From positions 16,915,075-16,979,074 of the forward strand of contig NC_064038.1 of assembly GCF_932526225.1 (NCBI RefSeq): 64,000 nucleotides of DNA, given 5' to 3'. Made by a program: the position numbers and the translations under genes. Origin of the DNA: Nematostella vectensis (taxonomy: Eukaryota; Cnidaria; Anthozoa; Actiniaria; Edwardsiidae). Of the stretch, positions 1 through 57,200 are shown in pieces. Each line of letters opens with the position of its first letter. The first letter of the stretch is position 1. The notes beneath the pieces were generated by a model. The model saw nothing but the letters and a program-made list of their open reading frames with translations. It was not told the DNA's origin and did not search any database.

Positions 1-149
1 AGGAAAAAAAAACTAGCTGCACGGCTGTCTCCCATTTTCTTGATTTTTAACCTAAATAACAAGTTCCTGGCTTTGAAACACTTCCAAGATTATTAAGAAC
101 AGCCAAGAGATGTTTTTTAGCTTGAAAAGCTGTGCATTGAGTGACCGGC

Positions 150-905
150 ATTTGCCGGTAAGCCCCAGATAAACTTTACGGGTGTTTCTCAAAACGCCCG
201 TTAAGGTAGGGCCCGGAAAAAAATCCCGATAACTCCACGGGAGCTCCCGTTAACTTACTGGGGATTACTTTTAATGCGATAATTGATACCCAAAACGATG
301 TTTTTCCTTAATATTTTCAGCTGAATTTATAGATCAACTATTCATCTAGAATTAGCCAAGTTGAACTATCCAATTAGGTGCTTTTTTCCGATTAAACCTC
401 GCCATTTTCAAGTTGTGTCGAGTTGTAGTAAATTTTGGCCTGAATTTTCATCACTCGAGGAAACCATGGCTAACACCATTTTATGGGATTCCCTACCAGC
501 CAATCAGGTTTCTTTTCTGTCAATTGATTTGACATTTCGCTGTCACCGTGCGCCTAAAAAAATGTAAACAACTATGCGAAGGTATTGGAAGTTTGCTACA
601 AAATGAGACTTTATCTACTTGTTCTTTGTCTTTTTTCGTAAAGTCCGATGCCACAGCAGTGTTTGGGGTACCAGTTGTCTACAGACATCGACAAATCTAC
701 GATTTTTATTGATATTCAATAATTATTTAGCCAATCTATTCATTAACTCTAAAAATTATAATTTGCTCATCGGGAACTCGTAAATAACCGGGACGCTACC
801 GCTAGCTTTGAGAAACGCTCTTCCTCGCCCGGAAAAGTATCCCGAAAACTCTCCCGGTACCCTAACGGGCCCGGTAATTACCGGGAGTTTTGAGAAACGG
901 CCCCC
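150..905. repeat. Hairpin-rich inverted repeat nested in the foldback element
   Basis: About 157-260 and 775-905 are rich in short self-complementary blocks built on CCCGGTA/TACCGGG and GGGCCCGG. GTTTCTCAAAA at about 186 is mirrored by TTTTGAGAAAC at about 888. This looks like the two ends of a MITE that inserted into the foldback element; the 500 bp between them have no recognisable gene. The 68-codon frame inside (361-567) has no supporting feature. The outer boundaries are approximate. Confidence 0.5.
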
Positions 906-1505
906 TGGGACTCTTTTTGCGCTCAACATTCTGGCTCGCGTGAAAGAGGGTCCAGTATTTATTGCATGCGCATGCGCATGCAAGTACCAATCAGCGATCT
1001 TCACTGCAAAAGTTGAAATACGAGCGCGCGCAATAACGGACGTGCCTAAGGAGGGTCGATTCCCGCTAGACCTTGTCGAGTGCAGAGCTCCGAAAATCAA
1101 ATGTTTTGTACATGTGAAGGAATATCAGCGAACTGCTTGGGATTTGTTTTCTATAAAAACGCGATAGAATGTGATTGAAAATCAAATTCCAAAAAAGCGC
1201 GCGCTCGTTTGAAATGCCGCTATTGCCTAAAGCGCGCGTGTGAAAATAACGAAAACGGAAAAGCTCTTTGATTGATATATTTTCCAGACTCTTATTATCA
1301 TCTGTCCTGTTCTCAGAAAAGATTGACAATCAAGTATTTACCCACGACCAAAATCAGCGTATTATTTCTGAAATCAACCCTCGCTCGTCCCTTTCGCAGC
1401 CATCTTTAACTAAGCAACCAGGCCACACCGCATATATGCGGTGTATTTTCGCGCATGCAATAAATACTGGACCCTCTTTGAATTGTCGAGCGCAAAGAGT
1501 CCCAG
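905..1505. mobile_element. 601-bp MITE with about 55-bp terminal inverted repeats, nested
   Basis: The left end starts CTGGGACTC, then TTTTTGCGCTC, then AAAGAGGGTCCAGTATTTAT and TGCATGCGC. The right end is the reverse complement: GCGCATGCA, ATAAATACTGGACCCTCTTT, then GAGCGCAAAGAGTCCCAG. The left arm has a few extra bases between the two blocks. The interior is GC-richer, with GCGCGC runs and a CATGCGCATGCGCATG stretch next to the left end. No coding capacity is seen; the overlapping 119- and 114-codon frames on opposite strands span the arm and are chance. No target duplication is evident. Confidence 0.75.
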
Positions 1506-1756
1506 GTCTGGACTAATAATGCATGATGCATGAAATGTCGAACTCCACGCTTCGTTCATACTTCGGCGAGCATTTGCTAGCCGCTTGTTGCATAGCTTTT
1601 CAGGCTAAAATTCGTCGCTTGGCTGTTCTAAATAATCGTGGAAGTGTTTTAAAGCCAGAAACTTGTTATTTAGGCTAAAAATCGAGAAAACTGGAGACAG
1701 CCGTGCAGCTAGTTTTTTTTCCTCCTTTACCGGAAGCCTTGCAAGTAGACACAGCG

Positions 1757-2012
1757 ATAAAGATGACGGTATATGTTTTCTCATGTAATTTCGTTGACAT
1801 ATCGATCTACGTCACAAATGACTGGACCCGGGCCTTTCAGTCCACGGCTTTTTTTCCCGAAGATTGACCAAAATACCTCAATATTACAGATTCGAGTTAT
1901 GCGCGCGAACGCGTTTTTTATAGGGTCTATACGAACCACATACCATTCGGAAGATGAAAAGGATATATGGACTTTAAGGGTTGAGATAGCTATTGTGTGT
2001 ATAAGTTATTAA
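1757..2012. other. Unannotated intergenic DNA
   Basis: AT-rich single-copy DNA between the foldback element and the first minisatellite. It contains a short open frame (79 codons) with no recognisable motif. I see no gene or RNA here. Confidence 0.4.
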
Positions 2013-2395
2013 GTGGATAAGGTGGAAAACGTGTGTGGTAGGTGGGTATGGTGTGTGGGTATGGTTGTGGGGTAGGTGGGTATGGTTAGGTGGGTATGGT
2101 TGTCTGGTAGGTGGGTATGGTTTTGTGGCAGGTGGGTATGGTTGTGGGTAAAACCTTTATATGTCGACAACAACGCAGATTTATGTTTTTAGAACGATAT
2201 TTCGGCAGGCCAATACCTGCCTTCTTCAGGTTATAAAACCGTCCGGTGTTTCCTTCCTACGTTGCTGTGGGTAGGTGGGTATGGTTGTGGGTAGGTGGGT
2301 ATGGTTGTGTGGTAGGTGGGTATGGTTGTGGGTATGGTCGTGTGTAGGTGGGTATGGTGTGTGGTAGGTGGGTATGGTTGTGTGGATACTGTGAA
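2013..2395 (+). repeat. G/T-rich minisatellite, interrupted
   Basis: Degenerate tandem units built from GGTAGGTGGGTATGGTTGTG, about 17-21 bp long, run from about 2030 to 2148 and again from about 2268 to 2395. They are split by an unrelated 120-bp dispersed-repeat fragment. The plus strand is almost free of C, so the array is strongly strand-asymmetric (G-rich, with many GGG runs). Confidence 0.85.
2148..2270 (-). mobile_element. Dispersed-repeat fragment with a TTCGGC...CTTCAGG hairpin
   Basis: This insert interrupts the G/T-rich minisatellite. On the minus strand it reads CCTGAAGAAGGCAGG, a short loop, then CCTGCCGAAAT, a stem of six GC-rich pairs. The CTGANGA ... GAAA arrangement is reminiscent of the hammerhead-ribozyme-like core in the terminal repeats of Penelope-like and related retroelements. 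An extra A sits between the core and the stem, and no clean stem III or cleavage site is seen, so it may only be a related or decayed repeat. Confidence 0.4.
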
Positions 2396-2867
2396 ATTAA
2401 GTTTTTGCTTGCCCTAGACTGGGGAACTTTGTTTTAGATCGACAGTATTTATTGTTCCAGTGGACGGGATTTTGACCATTTAAAAAAACAATGCCAATCC
2501 CAAGCACCTTGAAAGCCCCTTCCCCTCCCCTTGGGGCTTGACATTGATAACTGCATAATTTCTTAGGGCATGTTGCGTTGCCAGGGTCTCATGAAGGACG
2601 TACAATTCGAATCACAATTGTTACTTTTATTTTGCAAGATCATGATAAGAGCCACAGTCTGAAGAATCGCAAATGTTAAAAGTGTTCCGTAATAAGGATG
2701 GTGTAGTGCAAGAGTCTCTAAAAGTGGTCTAATGTATTTTAGAAGTGGTGGTCTAATGCACTCTAAAAGTTATGATCACATATAGAAGGGGGGAAGTACA
2801 GATTTCACAGCAGCTCATCTCTCGTCATGCTCCATTGCCTCTGGCTTGGCATCATCACTCGCCTCCT
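2396..2867. other. Unannotated intergenic DNA
   Basis: About 470 bp with no gene or strong repeat. It includes a weak local duplication (GTGGTCTAATG at about 2722 and 2746) and a C-rich stretch near 2520. Confidence 0.4.
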
Positions 2868-3306
2868 GCAAGAAGTCATACTTCATATTAAAACACTTGA
2901 GCGGCAAGAAGTCATACTTCATATTAAAACACTTGAGCGGCAAGAAGTCATACTTCATATTAAAACACTTGAGCGGCAAGAATTCATACTTCATATTAAA
3001 ACACTTGAGCGGCAAGAAGTCATACTTCATATTAAAACACTTGAGCGGCAAGAAGTCATACTTCATATTAAAACACTTGAGCGGTAAGAAGTCATACTTC
3101 ATATTAAAACACTTGAGCGGCAAGAAGTCATACTTCATATTAAAACACTTGAGCGGCAAGAAGTCATACTTCATATTAAAACACTTGAGCGGCAAGAAGT
3201 CATACTTCATATTAAAACACTTGAGCGGCAAGAAGTCATACTTCATATTAAAACACTTGAGCGGCAAGAAGTCATACTTCATATTAAAACACTTGAGCGG
3301 TAAGAA
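2868..3306 (+). repeat. 36-bp minisatellite, 12 near-identical copies
   Basis: Twelve head-to-tail copies of a 36-bp unit containing AAGAAGTCATACTTCATATT and AAAACACTTGAGCGG. The only differences are single changes, such as GAATTC in the fourth unit and GCGGTAAG in two units. Because 36 is a multiple of 3 and the unit lacks stops in several frames, open frames of 164 codons (minus) and 178 codons (plus) run through it with a 12-residue period. I treat these as by-products. The high identity indicates recent expansion or active homogenisation. Confidence 0.95.
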
Positions 3307-4139
3307 CAAAACAACACTGGGTTGTTTTATGTTTGTGACAGCCTTGGAGCATGTGAATCTCTCAACATGGATGTTTAGCTAGAGTCCCCACACTCACCAA
3401 ATTTCATAAGGGCTTAAATAATACCTGTGGTAACATCTTTAGTGACAGTGTGTCCACATTTACACTTATGATTATAAACTATAAGGAGTCATTCCCTCGT
3501 GCCAATTGAGAAGGGATAAATACACCAAAACAAAAACAGGGGCTTCTTTTTTGTGTGTTTCGGATATTTTATGATAACACTTTTTATATTTTTTCTAGTT
3601 CTTTGGTCTTAATTTTGCACACATCGACGCAAGTTATAACGTAGCATAGAAAAACAGAGCACACAGACCTGTCCCTCTGCCATGGTGACATCCCCTGATG
3701 GGGCAGCCTGTGATGTAGAAGGAAACCTCTATTAAATAGACACATTTACTCTCTGTTGTCATCCTAAATAATACACATGAAACAGTTCCAGTATCCAAAA
3801 AAACCTGACCAAAAAGGAAACCCAACATAAAAAGGTATATTCAGGCACCAAAAATCCTTATCACCCATCAATCATTCATGGACCACCCCTCCCCTGCTGT
3901 GTATATACCACCCCTTCTGGGTTCTTGAGCAGTACACCGCTGCTGTGTATATAAAACCCTTTCTAGGTATGTAAGCAGCACTGACCTCTCCTCTTGGCTT
4001 CCTAGACTGGTCAAAGCCAGCAAGCTTACACTAGTAAAGGATAACTTTGTCACAAATTATCATGTATATTTATCACACATTCTACTAAATAGTACTAATG
4101 ACTATAATATGCACTTATTCCTTGGAGGTGTGCAGTTTA
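3307..4139. other. Region downstream of PSMA1, including its likely 3' UTR
   Basis: No gene is recognised here. PSMA1 ends at 4140 on the minus strand, so its 3' UTR lies in the upper part. No AATAAA (TTTATT on the plus strand) was found. The nearest variant signal is GATAAA on the minus strand (TTTATC at 4069-4074), about 66 bases past the stop. Short minus-strand frames at 3634-3828 and 3868-4053 show no motif. A segment with CTGCTGTGTATATA occurs twice, near 3891 and 3939. Confidence 0.4.
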
Positions 4140-14929
<10,790 letters not shown>

Positions 14930-15112
14930 TTTGACTTCGGGAAGAAAGGCCGATTTTTGTACTAATGGGTGTAACCGCTGGCATCTTGAGCCGTCGAATC
15001 ATGTTACGTATCACGAAATTAGAAACAAAATGGCGGCAATGACAACAACACAAACAAAGAGCAAGAAAGCAAATTTTTTGCTATGACTTGGCCATCATAA
15101 CGACAAGCAGTC
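14930..15112. promoter_or_regulatory. Bidirectional promoter between PSMA1 and CCDC112
   Basis: The two start codons (14929 minus, 15113 plus) are 183 bp apart and point away from each other, so both 5' UTRs and the core promoter must fit here. CAAAATGGCGGC at 15026-15037 matches the consensus of the YY1 motif often found at or just downstream of transcription starts in compact metazoan promoters, oriented toward CCDC112. TTACGTATCACG at about 15004 could be another activator site. No TATA box is evident. Confidence 0.75.
15030..15086 (+). promoter_or_regulatory. Possible upstream ORF of CCDC112 (18 codons)
   Basis: The ATG within the YY1-like motif (AATGGCGGCAATG) opens a frame of 18 codons, MAAMTTTQTKSKKANFLL, ending in TGA at 15084-15086, 26 bp before the CCDC112 start. 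It would be translated only if transcription starts upstream of 15030. It could then dampen translation. The peptide has no recognised function. Confidence 0.35.
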
Positions 15113-51236
<36,124 letters not shown>

Positions 51237-51264
51237 GTAGGTAACACTTTTAGGAGATTTTGTG

Positions 51265-54200
51265 AACTGGATAAGCGCACCTATGTCTATTTGGATAAGC
51301 GTAGCCTGTGTGTACTTGGATAAGTGAAGCCTGTGTGTAATTGGATAAGCGTAGCCTGTGTGCTGTTGGATAAGCGTAGCCTGTGTGTACTTGGATAAGT
51401 GAAGCCTGTGTGTTCTTGGATAAGCGTAGCCTGTGTGCTGTTGGATAAGCGTAGCCTGTGTGTACTTGGATAAGCGTAGCCTGTGTACTCTTGGATAAGT
51501 GTAGCCTGTGTGTTCTTGGATAAGTGAAGCCTGTGTGCATTTGGATAAGCGTAGCCTGTGTGTACTTGGATAAGTGAAGCCTGTGTGTACTTGGATAAGT
51601 GAAGCCTGTGTGTTCTTGGATAAGCGTAGCCTGTGTGCTGTTGGATAAGCGTAGCCTGTGTGTACTTGGATAAGCGTAGCCTGTGTACTCTTGGATAAGT
51701 GTAGCCTGTGTGTTCTTGGATAAGTGAAGCCTGTGTGCATTTGGATAAGCGTAGCCTGTGTGTTCTTGGATAAGCGTAGCCTGTGTGTACTTGGATAAGT
51801 GCAGCCTGTGTGTACTTGGATAAGCGTAGCCTCTGTGTTCTTGGATAAGTGCAGCCTGTGTGTACTTGGATAAGCGTAGCCTCTGTGTTCTTGGATAAGT
51901 GCAGCCTGTGTGTACTTGGATAAGCGTAGCCTGTGTATTTTTGGATAAGTGAAGCCTGTGTGTTCTTGGATAAGCGTAGCCTGTGTGTTCTTGGATAAGC
52001 GTAGCATGTGTGTACTTGGATAAGCGTAGCCTGTGTGTACTTGGATAAGCGTAGCCTGTGTATTCTTGGATAAGTGAAGCCTGTGTGCACTTGGATAAGC
52101 GTAGCCTGTGTGTACTTGGATAAGCGTAGCCTGTGTGTACTTGGATAAGCGTAGCCTGTGTATTCTTGGATAAGTGAAGCCTGTGTGTTCTTGGATAAGC
52201 GTAGCCTGTGTGTTCTTGGATAAGCGTAGCCTGTGTGTTCTTGGATAAGTGAAGCCGGTGTGTTCTTGGATAAGCGTAGCCTGTGTGTTCTTGGATGAGA
52301 GAAGCCTGTGTGTTCTTGGATAAGCGTAGCCTGTGTGTTCTTGGATAAGCGTAGCCAGTGTGTTCTTGGATAAGCGTAGCCTGTGTGTTCTTGGATAAGT
52401 GAAGCCTATGCGTTCTTGGATAAGTGTAGCCTGTGTGTTCTTGGATAAGCGTAGCCTGTGTGTTCTTGGATAAGTGAAGCCTGTGTGTTCTTGGATAAGT
52501 GAAGCCTGTGTGATCTTGGATAAGTGAAGAAGCCTGTGTGTTGTTGGATAAGCGTAGCCTGTGTGTATTTGGATAAGTGAAGCCTGTGTCTTCTTGGATA
52601 AGTAATGCCTGTGTGTATTTGGATAAGGTAGCCTGTGTGTACTTTGATAAGTGAAGCCTGTGTGTACTTGGATAAGCGTAGCCTGTGTGTACTTTGATAA
52701 GTGAAGCCTGTGTGTACTTGGATGAGTGAAGCCTGTGTGATCTTGGATAAGCGTAGCCTGTGTGTTCTTGGATAAGCGTAGCCTGTGTGTTCTTGGATAA
52801 GTGAAGCCGGTGTGTTCTTGGATAAGCGTAGCCTGTGTGTTCTTGGATGAGAGAAGCCTGTGTGTTCTTGGATAAGCGTAGCCTGTGTGTACTTGGATAA
52901 GCGTAGCCTGTGTGTACTTGGATAAGCGTAGCCTGTGTATTCTTGGATAAGTGAAGCCTGTGTGTTCTTGGATAAGCGTAGCCTGTGTGTTCTTGGATAA
53001 GCGTAGCCTGTGTGTTCTTGGATAAGTGAAGCCGGTGTGTTCTTGGATAAGCGTAGCCTGTGTGTTCTTGGATGAGAGAAGCCTGTGTGTTCTTGGATAA
53101 GCGTAGCCTGTGTGTTCTTGGATAAGCGTAGCCAGTGTGTTCTTGGATAAGCGTAGCCTGTGTGTTCTTGGATAAGTGAAGCCTATGCGTTCTTGGATAA
53201 GTGTAGCCTGTGTGTTCTTGGATAAGCGTAGCCTGTGTGTTCTTGGATAAGTGAAGCCTGTGTGTTCTTGGATAAGTGAAGCCTGTGTGATCTTGGATAA
53301 GTGAAGAAGCCTGTGTGTTGTTGGATAAGCGTAGCCTGTGTGTATTTGGATAAGTGAAGCCTGTGTCTTCTTGGATAAGTAATGCCTGTGTGTATTTGGA
53401 TAAGGTAGCCTGTGTGTACTTTGATAAGTGAAGCCTGTGTGTACTTGGATAAGCGTAGCCTGTGTGTACTTTGATAAGTGAAGCCTGTGTGTACTTGGAT
53501 GAGTGAAGCCTGTGTGATCTTGGATAAGTAAAGAAGCCTGTGTCTATTTGGATAAGTGAAGCCTGTTTATTCTTGGATAAGCATAGCCTGTGTGTTCTTG
53601 GATAAGTGAAGCCTGTGTGATCTTGGATAAGTGAAGAAGTCTGTGTGTTGTTGGATAAGCGTAGCCTGTGTGTATTTGGATAAGTGAAGCCTGTGTCTTC
53701 TTGGATAAGTGATGCCTGTGTGTACTTGGATAAGCGTAGCCTGTGTCTTCTTGGATAAGTGAAGCCTGTGTGTACTTGGATAAGCGTAGCCTGTGATAAG
53801 CTTAGCCTGTGTCTTCTTGGATAAGTGAAGCCTGTGTGTACTTGGATAAGCAAAGCCTTTGTGTACTTGGATAAGCGTAGCCTGTCTGTTCTTGGATAAG
53901 CGTAGCCTGTGTGTACTTGGATAAGCGTAGCCTTTGTGTATTTGGATAAGTGAAACCTGTGTGTTCTTGGATAAGTGAAGCCTGTGTGTACTTGGATAAG
54001 CGTAGCCTGTGTCTTCTTTGATAAGTGAAGCCTGTGTGTACTCTGATAAGTGAAGCCTGTGTGTTCTTGGATAAGTGAAGCCTGTGTGTACTTGGATAAG
54101 TGTAGCCTGTGTGTACTTGGATAAGTGAAGCCTGTGTGTTCTTGGATAAGTGAAGCCTGTGTGTTCATGGATAAGCGTAGCCTGTGTGTTCTTTGATAAG

Positions 54201-57200
54201 TGATGCCTGTGTGTACTTGGATAAGCGTAGCCTGTGTGTACTTAGATAAGCGTAGCCTGTGTGTATTTGGATAAGCGTAGCCTGTGTGTACTTGGATAAG
54301 CGTAGCCTGTGTCTTCTTTGATAAGTGAAGCCTGTGTGTACTCTGATAAGTGAAGCCTGTGTATTCTTGGATAAGTGAAGCCTGTGTGTACTTGGATAAG
54401 TGTAGCCTGTGTGTACTTGGATAAGTGAAGTCTGTGTGTTCTTGGATAAGTGAAGCCTGTGTGTTCATGGATAAGCGTAGCCTGTGTGTTCTTTGATAAG
54501 TGATGCCTGTGTGTACTTGGATAAGCGTAGCCTGTGTGTACTTAGATAAGCGTAGCCTGTGTGTATTTGGATAAGCGTAGCCTGTGTTTACTTTGATAAG
54601 TGAAGCCTGTGTGTACTTGGATAAGCGTAGCCTGTGTGTTCTTGGATAAGTGAAGCCTGTGTGTACTTGGATAAGTGAAACCTGTGTGTACTTGGATAAG
54701 CGTAGCCTGTGTGTTCTTGGATAAGTGAAGCCTGTGTGTACTCTGATAAGTGAAGCCTGTGTGTACTTGGATAAGTGTAGCCTGTGTGTACTTGTATAAG
54801 TGAAGCCTGTGTGTTCTTGGATAAGTGAAGCCTGTGTGTTCATGGATAAGCGTAGCCTGTGTGTTCTTTGATAAGTGATGCCTGTGTGTACTTGGATAAG
54901 CGTAGCCTGTGTGTACTTAGATAAGCGTAGCCTGTGTGTATTTGGATAAGCGTAGCCTGTGTGTACTTTGATAAGTGAAGCCTGTGTGTACTTGGATAAG
55001 CGTAGCCTGTGTGTTCTTGGATAAGTGAAGCCTGTGTGTACTTGGATAAGTGAAACCTGTGTGTACTTGGATAAGCGTAGCCTGTGTGTTCTTGGATAAG
55101 TGAAGCCTGTGTGTTCTTTGATAAGTGAAGCCTGTGTGTACTTGGATAAGCGTAGCCTGTGTCTTCTTGGATAAGGGAAGCCTGTGTGTTCTTGGATAAG
55201 CTTAGCCTGTGTGTTCTTGAATAAGTGAAGCCTGTGTTCACTTGGATAAGTGAAGCCTGTATGTACTTGGATAAGCGTATCCTGTGTGTTCTTGGATAAG
55301 CGTAGCCTGTGTGTACTTGGATAAGTGCGGCCTGTGTGTACTTGGATAAGCGTAGCCTGTGTCTTTTTTGATAAGTGAAGCCTGTGTGTACTCTGATAAG
55401 TGAAGCCTGTGTGTTCTTGGATAAGTGAAGCCTGTGTGTACTTGGATAAGCGTAGCCTGTGTGTACTTGGATAAGTAAAGAAGCCTGTGTCTATTTGGAT
55501 AAATGAAGCCTGTTTATTCTTGGATAAGCATAGCCTGTGTGTTCTTGGATAAGTGAAGCCTGTGTGATCTTGGATAAGTGAAGAAGTCTGTGTGTTGTTG
55601 GATAAGCGTAGCCTGTGTGTATTTGGATAAGTGAAGCCTGTGTCTTCTTGGATAAGTGATGCCTGTGTGTACTTGGATAAGCGTAGCCTGTGTGTACTTG
55701 GATAAGTGAAGCCTGTGTGTACTTGGATAAGCGTAGCCTGTGTGTACTTTGATAAGTGAAGCCTGTGTGTACTTGGATGAGTGAAGCCTATGTGATCTTG
55801 GATAAGTAAAGAAGCCTGTGTCTATTTGGATAAGTGAAGCCTGTTTATTCTTGGATAAGCATAGCCTGTGTGTACTTGGATAAGCGTAGCCTGTGTGTAT
55901 TTGGATAAGCGTTGCCTGTGTCTTCTTGGATTAGTGAAGCCTATGTGTTCTTGAATAAGCGTAGCCTGTGTGTATTTGGATAAGCGTTGCCTGTGTCTTC
56001 TTGGATAAGTGAAGCCTATGTGTTCTTTGATAAGCGTAGCCTGTCTGTTCTTGGATAAGCGTAGCCTGTGTCTTCTTGGATAAGTGAAGCCTGTGTGTAC
56101 TTGGATAAGCGTAGCCTGTGATAAGCTTAGCCTGTGTCTTCTTGGATAAGTGAAGCCTGTGTGTACTTGGATAAGCAAAGCCTGTGTGTACTTGGATAAG
56201 CGTAGCCTGTCTGTTCTTGGATAAGCGTAGCCTGTGTGTACTTGGATAAGCGTAGCCTGTGTGTATTTGGATAAGTGAAACCTGTGTGTTCTTGGATAAG
56301 TGAAGCCTGTGTGTACTTGGATAAGCGTAGCCTGTGTCTTCTTGGATAAGTGAAGCCTGTGTGTACTTGGATAAGCGTAGCCTGTGTCTTCTTGGATAAA
56401 CGTAGCTTCTGTCTTCTTGGATAAGTGAAGCCTTTGTGTTCTTGGATAAGCGTAGCCTGTGATAAGCTTAGCCTGTGTCTTCTTGGATAAGTGAAGCCTG
56501 TGTGTACTTGGATAAGCATAGCCTGTGTCTTCTTGGATAAGTGAAGCCTGTGTGTACTTGGATAAGCGTAGCCTGTGTCTTCTTGGATAAGTGAAGCCTG
56601 TGTGTTCTTGGATAAGCGTAGCCTGTGTGTTCTTGGATAAGCGTAGCCTGTGTGTTCTTGGATAAGTGAAGCCGGTGTGTTCTTGGATAAGCGTAGCCTG
56701 TGTGTTCTTGGATGAGAGAAGCCTGTGTGTTCTTGGATAAGCGTAGCCTGTGTGTTCTTGGATAAGCGTAGCCAGTGTGTTCTTGGATAAGTGAAGCCTG
56801 TGTGTTCTTGGATAAGTGAAGCCTGTGTGATCTTGGATAAGTGAAGAAGCCTGTGTGTTCTTGGATAAGCGTAGCCTGTGTGTACTTGGATAAGCGTAGC
56901 CTGTGTGTTCTTGGATAAGCGTAGCCTGTGTGTTCTTGGATAAGCGTAGCCAGTGTGTTCTTGGATAAGCGTAGCCTGTGTGTTCTTGGATAAGTGAAGC
57001 CTATGCGTTCTTGGATAAGTGTAGCCTGTGTGTTCTTGGATAAGCGTAGCCTGTGTGTACTTAGATAAGCGTAGCCTGTGTGTATTTGGATAAGCGTAGC
57101 CTGTGTGTACTTGGATAAGCGTAGCCTGTGTCTTCTTTGATAAGTGAAGCCTGTGTGTACTCTGATAAGTGAAGCCTGTGTATTCTTGGATAAGTGAAGC

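Larger units (their letters stand above)
1..1756. mobile_element. Foldback (long-TIR) DNA transposon, left end cut by the window, with nested insertions
   Basis: Bases 1-145 are the reverse complement of about 1580-1730: both arms carry the block CTAGCTGCACGGCTGTCTCC followed by a stretch about AATAACAAGTT and a GAACAGCCAAG block. The right arm continues to about 1756 (CCGGAAGCC...TAGACACAG), so roughly 30 bp of the left end lie outside the window. A cleaner copy of the same family is at 13725-14347. Compared with it, the left arm here is interrupted near base 145 by other inverted-repeat DNA. No transposase is visible, so it is non-autonomous. The superfamily cannot be assigned from the sequence alone. 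Confidence 0.75.

Noticed and set aside
756-1167. Overlapping 114- and 119-codon frames
   Set aside because: They lie across transposon arms and a palindrome cluster on both strands, without any recognisable motif.
2815-3382. Overlapping 164- and 178-codon frames on opposite strands
   Set aside because: They are explained by a 36-bp array whose length is a multiple of three.
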